NCBI GenBank assembly: GCA_035695045.1
Contig: DASSEX010000088.1
Span: forward strand, 1 to 36,105
DNA: 36,105 nucleotides
Reading direction: 5' to 3'
DNA from: DASSKP01 sp035695045
GTDB taxonomy: Bacteria > Actinomycetota > Actinomycetes > JAFAQI01
This document shows, one piece after another, positions 32,366 through 36,105 of this stretch; positions within the stretch are counted from its first letter, which is position 1, and each line of letters starts with the position of its first letter. Position numbers and translations under genes: made by a program. A model generated the notes under the pieces. It had not been told where the DNA came from, made no database searches, and was given only the letters and a program-made list of their open reading frames with translations.

Positions 32366-33322
32366 CTAGTCGAGCGATGCGGGCAGGCCGAACCGCTCGA
32401 ACAGCCGCGGGTCGAGGAAGTGATGGATGTGCGTGATCCGGCCGTCGCGGACCTCGAGCACCTGGATCGCCCACGGGACGAAAGCGCTGCCCGTCTCGCT
32501 CGGCTTGTACTGCGCGAAGGCCGGCATGCCGTTGGCCGCCACCGGGATCATCTTCGAACCGCGGCAGGCCGCGCCGACGCCGAGGTAGAAGCCTTTGAGG
32601 TTGTCCGCGCCGAACATCCACATCGGGTACGGCGGCATCGAGATGCTGCCGTCCTCGTGCAACAGGCCGACGAGCCGGTCGATGTCGTAGCTCTCGAAAG
32701 CGGCGACGTACCTGGCGAGCAGCTCGCGCTCCGAGGGGTCGAGCGAACCCGACCTCGACCGCTCGACGTCGGTGACCGTCAGCGTCGCCCGGGCCCGCTG
32801 CAACGCGCTGTTGACGGAGGCGACCGACGTCTGCAGGAGGTCGGCGACCTCTGCCGCCTGCCAGTTGAGCACCTCACGCAGGATCAGGACGGCGCGCTGC
32901 TTGGGCGGGAGGTGCTGCAGGGCGGCGACGAAGGCGAGGCGGACGCTCTCCTGACGGACGGCGACGTCGGCGGGATCACTGTTGATGGCGGCGTCCGGCA
33001 CCGGCTCGACGAAGATCTCGTGCGGCACCGTGTCCGGCAACGGCGCGGCCGAGGACACCGGCTCGAACATGTCCGTCGGCAACGCGCGACGCTTGCGACC
33101 ACGCAAGGAGTCGAGGCAGACGTTGGTGGCGATGCGGTAGACCCACGACCGCAGTGACGACCGGCCCTCGAACTCCGGCATCGCCTGCCACGCACGCACG
33201 ATCGTGTCCTGCACGGCGTCGTCGGCATCGAAGGTCGAGCCGAGCATCCGGTAGCAGTAGCCCGTCAGCTCGGGGCGGAGCTCCTCGAGCTGGTCCATCC
33301 GGCCATCGACAGCCGTCGTCAC
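32366..33322 (-). CDS. ECF-type RNA polymerase sigma factor with SnoaL-like C-terminal domain (SigG-like)
   Basis: 318 aa. Sigma region 2 at about 13-75 (YCYRMLGSTFDADDAVQDTI to RIATNVCLDSLRGRK), region 4 at 127-181 (LPPKQRAVLILREVLNWQAA, then TSVASVNSALQRARATL), and a SnoaL/NTF2-like domain from about 200 (YVAAFESYDIDRLVGLLHED). Long ECF factors with this fused domain need no separate anti-sigma; the C-terminal part tunes activity. It resembles mycobacterial SigG more than SigJ, as the WLPEP linker motif is not seen. GTG 33322 has AGGAGG 7 nt upstream, 27 bp after miaA. Confidence 0.9.
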   Translation of the reverse strand: MTTAVDGRMDQLEELRPELTGYCYRMLGSTFDADDAVQDTIVRAWQAMPEFEGRSSLRSWVYRIATNVCLDSLRGRKRRALPTDMFEPVSSAAPLPDTVPHEIFVEPVPDAAINSDPADVAVRQESVRLAFVAALQHLPPKQRAVLILREVLNWQAAEVADLLQTSVASVNSALQRARATLTVTDVERSRSGSLDPSERELLARYVAAFESYDIDRLVGLLHEDGSISMPPYPMWMFGADNLKGFYLGVGAACRGSKMIPVAANGMPAFAQYKPSETGSAFVPWAIQVLEVRDGRITHIHHFLDPRLFERFGLPASLD

Positions 33323-33349
33323 GCGCGCCTCCTGACGTCGCGGCCGACT

Positions 33350-34282
33350 CTAGGGCCGGGCGCTGACAGTCTCCAGCGCGTCCGCGAGGAGGCCCTCGCC
33401 GGGCGTCAGCCAGTGCACCCGCGGGTCGCGCCGGAACCACGAGCGTTGCCTGCGGACGAACCTGCGGGTCGCGGCAGCGGTTTCCGTGCAGGCCTGCTCC
33501 TCGCCGCACGTTCCGTCGAGCAACGCCAGCACCTGCTGGTAGCCGAGGGCGCGCGACGCGGTGACTCCCTCACGAAGGCCGGCTGCCTCGAGGCGGCGTA
33601 CCTCGTCGACGAGTCCGGCCGCGAACATCCGCTCGACCCGCTCCGCGACGCGCCGGTCGAGGACGTCGTTGGGAAGGTCGAGGCCGATCTGCACGGCGTC
33701 GTACACGGATTCGTACGACGGCAGCGCGGCCGTGAACGGACGCCCGGTCAGGCTGATGACCTCCAGCGCGCGCACGATCCGCCGGCCGTTCGTCGGCAGG
33801 ATCGCCTGCGCAGCTGCGGGGTCGGCGGCGGCGAGCCTGGCGTGCAGGGGCGCCGGACCCGCGGCCGCGAGCTCGTGCTCGAGCTGCGCGCGCAGAGCCG
33901 GATCGGTGCCGGGAAACTCCATCTGGTCGAGGACCGCGCGGATGTAGAGGCCGCTTCCGCCGACGATGATCGGCGTGATGCCGCGAGCCTGCAGCTCGGC
34001 GATGCGATCGCGCGCGAGCCGCTGGTAGTCGGCGACGCTCGCGGTGCGGGTCACCGGCCAGATGTCGAGCAGATGGTGAGGGACGCCGTGCATCTCCGCT
34101 TGCGTCAGCTTCGCCGTGCCGATGTCCATCCCGCGGTAGAGCTGCATGGAGTCGGCGTTGACGACCTCACCGCGCAACGCCTTTGCCAGTGCGATGCCGA
34201 GCGCGGACTTGCCCGTGGCCGTCGGCCCTACTACGGCGACAACCCGCGGCGGTCGTCGCTCGGCCGCCGCGGGTTGTGTCAC
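33350..34282 (-). CDS. miaA: tRNA dimethylallyltransferase
   Basis: 310 aa. P-loop GPTATGKS, DSMQLYRGMDIGT, GGSGLYIRA and the C-terminal RRQRSWFRRDP are MiaA hallmarks. It adds dimethylallyl to A37 of tRNAs reading UNN codons. GTG 34282 is used; TTG 34294 in the same frame is possible, and neither has a strong ribosome site. It starts 22 bp behind the sialidase-like gene. miaA lies upstream of dapF and hflX as in Streptomyces, but here other genes intervene. Confidence 0.95.
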   Translation of the reverse strand: MTQPAAAERRPPRVVAVVGPTATGKSALGIALAKALRGEVVNADSMQLYRGMDIGTAKLTQAEMHGVPHHLLDIWPVTRTASVADYQRLARDRIAELQARGITPIIVGGSGLYIRAVLDQMEFPGTDPALRAQLEHELAAAGPAPLHARLAAADPAAAQAILPTNGRRIVRALEVISLTGRPFTAALPSYESVYDAVQIGLDLPNDVLDRRVAERVERMFAAGLVDEVRRLEAAGLREGVTASRALGYQQVLALLDGTCGEEQACTETAAATRRFVRRQRSWFRRDPRVHWLTPGEGLLADALETVSARP

Positions 34283-34304
34283 ACCTTCATGCAAGCAGAA
34301 CGGG

Positions 34305-36105
34305 CTACTTCTTGACGATGTAGTCGAACGGCACGGTGGCGTCCGTGAGGTTGAACACCCCGGCCGGGTTGCCGCCGAGCGAACCGGCGGTCGTCGCGGT
34401 GAAGCCCATCGCGCTGTAGAGCGTCGCCCCCTTCTTCACCGCGGGGACGGCCGACCACGGCACGTGGATCGTGATCGTGTTGCCCTGCACGCTTCCCGGC
34501 ACCGCCGTGTCGGAGTCGAACAGCATGCTGACCTGCTCCTGCGCGACGGGCGGAGCGGTCGTGTCGCCGGCGAAGAACCGCGGGGTCTGGCCCGCGACCG
34601 ACTCCATGCCTGCGTAGTAGATGTGGCCGTTGCCCGGGGTGTGCGGGTTGTAGGTCGTGAACCGGGTGATCCACTCCCCCGTCAATCCACCGGCGGTGGG
34701 CGAGACCTGCAGGCTCGACAGCGACTTGGCGTGCATGGTGATGACCAGTCCGTGCGAGTCCTGCGAGATCTTCGCGCCGGTGAGGTCGAGGTTGGCGCCG
34801 GCCGGCGTGCTCTGCGCGTTGGCGTTGTAGTAGTCGTCGCCGGTGGCGTCCGTCACCGCGTTGTACGGCGCCCCCGCGCCCTTGCCCGGCCCGGTGATGG
34901 TGCCCGCGACGAGGCTGGGGCCCCCGATCTGCTTCACGATGACGACGGGGCCGTTCTCGGCCACCGCGCCGGTCGGGCCGACGGTGTAGGTGTTGGAGGT
35001 GTCATCGACGAAGGCGAGGACGAGCGCGCCCTTGGCGTCGTGGTTGACCTCGAGGTAGTCACCGAGGCTGCGGTCACCCATCGACACCGTGCAGGTCGTG
35101 CCCGCGGTGCAGATCGGGCCGTACTTGATCGGGTGCTCGGAGACCGTCGTCACGGTCCACTTCGGGTGTGCGGACAGTGCGTTGAGGCTCTCGCCGACCT
35201 GCACGCTGATCTCGGCGTGCGCCAGGTCGTCGAGCATGTAGCCGCCCTTCTCGTTGGTCTCGTTCGCGTGGTACCACGCGACCGCGACCCGGCCGGACGA
35301 ACCGGCGGTCACCCACGAGAAGGCGTCTGAGCCGCCGGGCTTGCTCGCGAGCTGCGGCTTGCCCCAGTGGATGCCGTCGCGCGAAGCGACGACGTAGGTC
35401 TTGTAGGCGCTCGACGCCCGGCCGCCGGTGATCTGCTGGGAGGAGAAGGCGACGTAGAAGTGACCGGCCGAGTCCTCGGCGATGGTGGCGAAGTTTGCCG
35501 CACCGCACATGCCGGGCGAGCTGCTGTTCTTGTCGGCGCACAGAGAGGCGTTGACGACGTAGTGCTTCCACGTCGCCGACATGACGCCTCCACCCATGTC
35601 GGTGAGGTGACCGCGGCTGACGATGACCTTGTTGCCGTCGGAGCTCGTGTGCGCGATCAGCAGGTCGCCGTTCTTCGCGAGCACCTGGTTGCCAGGGATG
35701 CCCTCGTCGTCGGTCACGCAGTTGAGCGAGCCGCCGCCGTAGCAGTCCGGGTCGAGGTGACCCTGGGCAAGCCGGCCGTTGACGACGGGCTGGAAGTTCA
35801 CCCCGTCGTGGCTCACGACCTCGACGAGCTGGTTGGAGGGGTAGTCACCCTGCACGTCGGCGCCGGCGAGAACGCCGTCGTACTCCTCGTAGATCGCGAA
35901 GTCCGGGTCACCGAGGTTGCCGTGGACGGCGTACCACATGCGGTCGACCGGGGAGTTCGGCACAGAGGCGCACTGCGTGTTGAACGTCGCGCCGTGGTCG
36001 GTGCTGACGCTGTTGGACAGGTTGGTGAGGTTCTGCAGGTCGGAGAAGAAGATGTCGCCCTTCTTGTCGAGGGCGAACTCCGTGTCGCCGCCGCCCTGCG
36101 GGCAG
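34305..36105 (-). CDS. Sialidase/BNR-repeat-like protein (5' end beyond window)
   Basis: At least 599 codons; the frame is open to the right edge, so the start is outside. The visible part begins with GGGDTEFALDKKGDIFFSDL and has repeated Asp-box-like blades (STDHGATF, SHDGVNFQP, SRDGIHWGKP), the beta-propeller pattern of sialidases. The C-terminal roughly 200 residues form a further beta-rich domain (TGEWITRFTTYNPHTPG and on). It is probably secreted. A catalytic Arg triad cannot be checked here. It ends 22 bp before miaA on the same strand. An internal GTG at 35963 is not the true start. Confidence 0.75.
   Translation of the reverse strand, partial: CPQGGGDTEFALDKKGDIFFSDLQNLTNLSNSVSTDHGATFNTQCASVPNSPVDRMWYAVHGNLGDPDFAIYEEYDGVLAGADVQGDYPSNQLVEVVSHDGVNFQPVVNGRLAQGHLDPDCYGGGSLNCVTDDEGIPGNQVLAKNGDLLIAHTSSDGNKVIVSRGHLTDMGGGVMSATWKHYVVNASLCADKNSSSPGMCGAANFATIAEDSAGHFYVAFSSQQITGGRASSAYKTYVVASRDGIHWGKPQLASKPGGSDAFSWVTAGSSGRVAVAWYHANETNEKGGYMLDDLAHAEISVQVGESLNALSAHPKWTVTTVSEHPIKYGPICTAGTTCTVSMGDRSLGDYLEVNHDAKGALVLAFVDDTSNTYTVGPTGAVAENGPVVIVKQIGGPSLVAGTITGPGKGAGAPYNAVTDATGDDYYNANAQSTPAGANLDLTGAKISQDSHGLVITMHAKSLSSLQVSPTAGGLTGEWITRFTTYNPHTPGNGHIYYAGMESVAGQTPRFFAGDTTAPPVAQEQVSMLFDSDTAVPGSVQGNTITIHVPWSAVPAVKKGATLYSAMGFTATTAGSLGGNPAGVFNLTDATVPFDYIVKK

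Noticed and set aside
28649..33157. Very long plus-strand open frame (about 1500 codons)
   Set aside because: It is antisense to ppc and neighbours, which have clear family motifs. Long antisense frames are usual in such GC-rich DNA.

Overview
The window is high-GC DNA (GTG starts, strong G/C third-position bias, long antisense open frames) from an actinomycete. Supporting markers are a divergent lexA/LysM pair with TCGAAC-N4-GTTCGA SOS boxes, an nrdR-nrdJ pair, a DUF222/HNH gene, a fused mycobacterial-type FadE, a QNTG-ended PEP carboxylase, and miaA, dapF and hflX near lexA as in Streptomyces. I cannot name the genus. No tRNA, rRNA, CRISPR, transposase or integrase is visible.

Left part (1-8539). 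After a cut-off dienelactone hydrolase and a divergent SGNH hydrolase comes a minus-strand gas vesicle operon reading gvpO, gvpJ, gvpL, a gvpS/gvpK fusion, gvpA, gvpF, gvpG (8075 down to 4364). It continues without a clear break into an acidic repeat protein, a SRPBCC protein with a very long basic tail, a small HTH-like protein and a GSP17M-type stress protein. Most junctions are stop/start overlaps. A 72-aa protein of unknown function diverges from gvpO across an AT-richer stretch.

Middle part (8564-16669). Ordinary metabolic and accessory genes: SDR dehydrogenase, DUF4232 lipoprotein, fused acyl-CoA dehydrogenase, DUF222/HNH protein, Ogt methyltransferase, MOSC protein, a small membrane protein, and a secreted HExxH protein followed by a tiny overlapping ORF.

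Right part (16666-36105). Core genes: nrdJ and nrdR (class II ribonucleotide reductase and its repressor) with candidate NrdR boxes; a LysM/ChiZ-like protein divergent from lexA with three SOS-like boxes; a three-gene phosphorelay (membrane kinase, single-domain regulator, REC-GAF kinase) with no DNA-binding output; hflX, dapF, an EAL protein with altered substrate-site residues, and ppc; a small Cys/His membrane protein divergent from a two-TM K+ channel; then a SigG-like sigma factor, miaA and a sialidase-like secreted protein running off the end.

The most unusual content is the gas vesicle operon. It has a GvpA with a 110-residue charged tail, a GvpA-fold domain fused to GvpK, and a neighbouring pair of proteins with strongly opposite charge (a D/E repeat protein and an RGG plus histone-H1-like K/S/P/A tail). 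I infer, without proof, that these disordered partners cluster the vesicles or tether them to nucleic acid.
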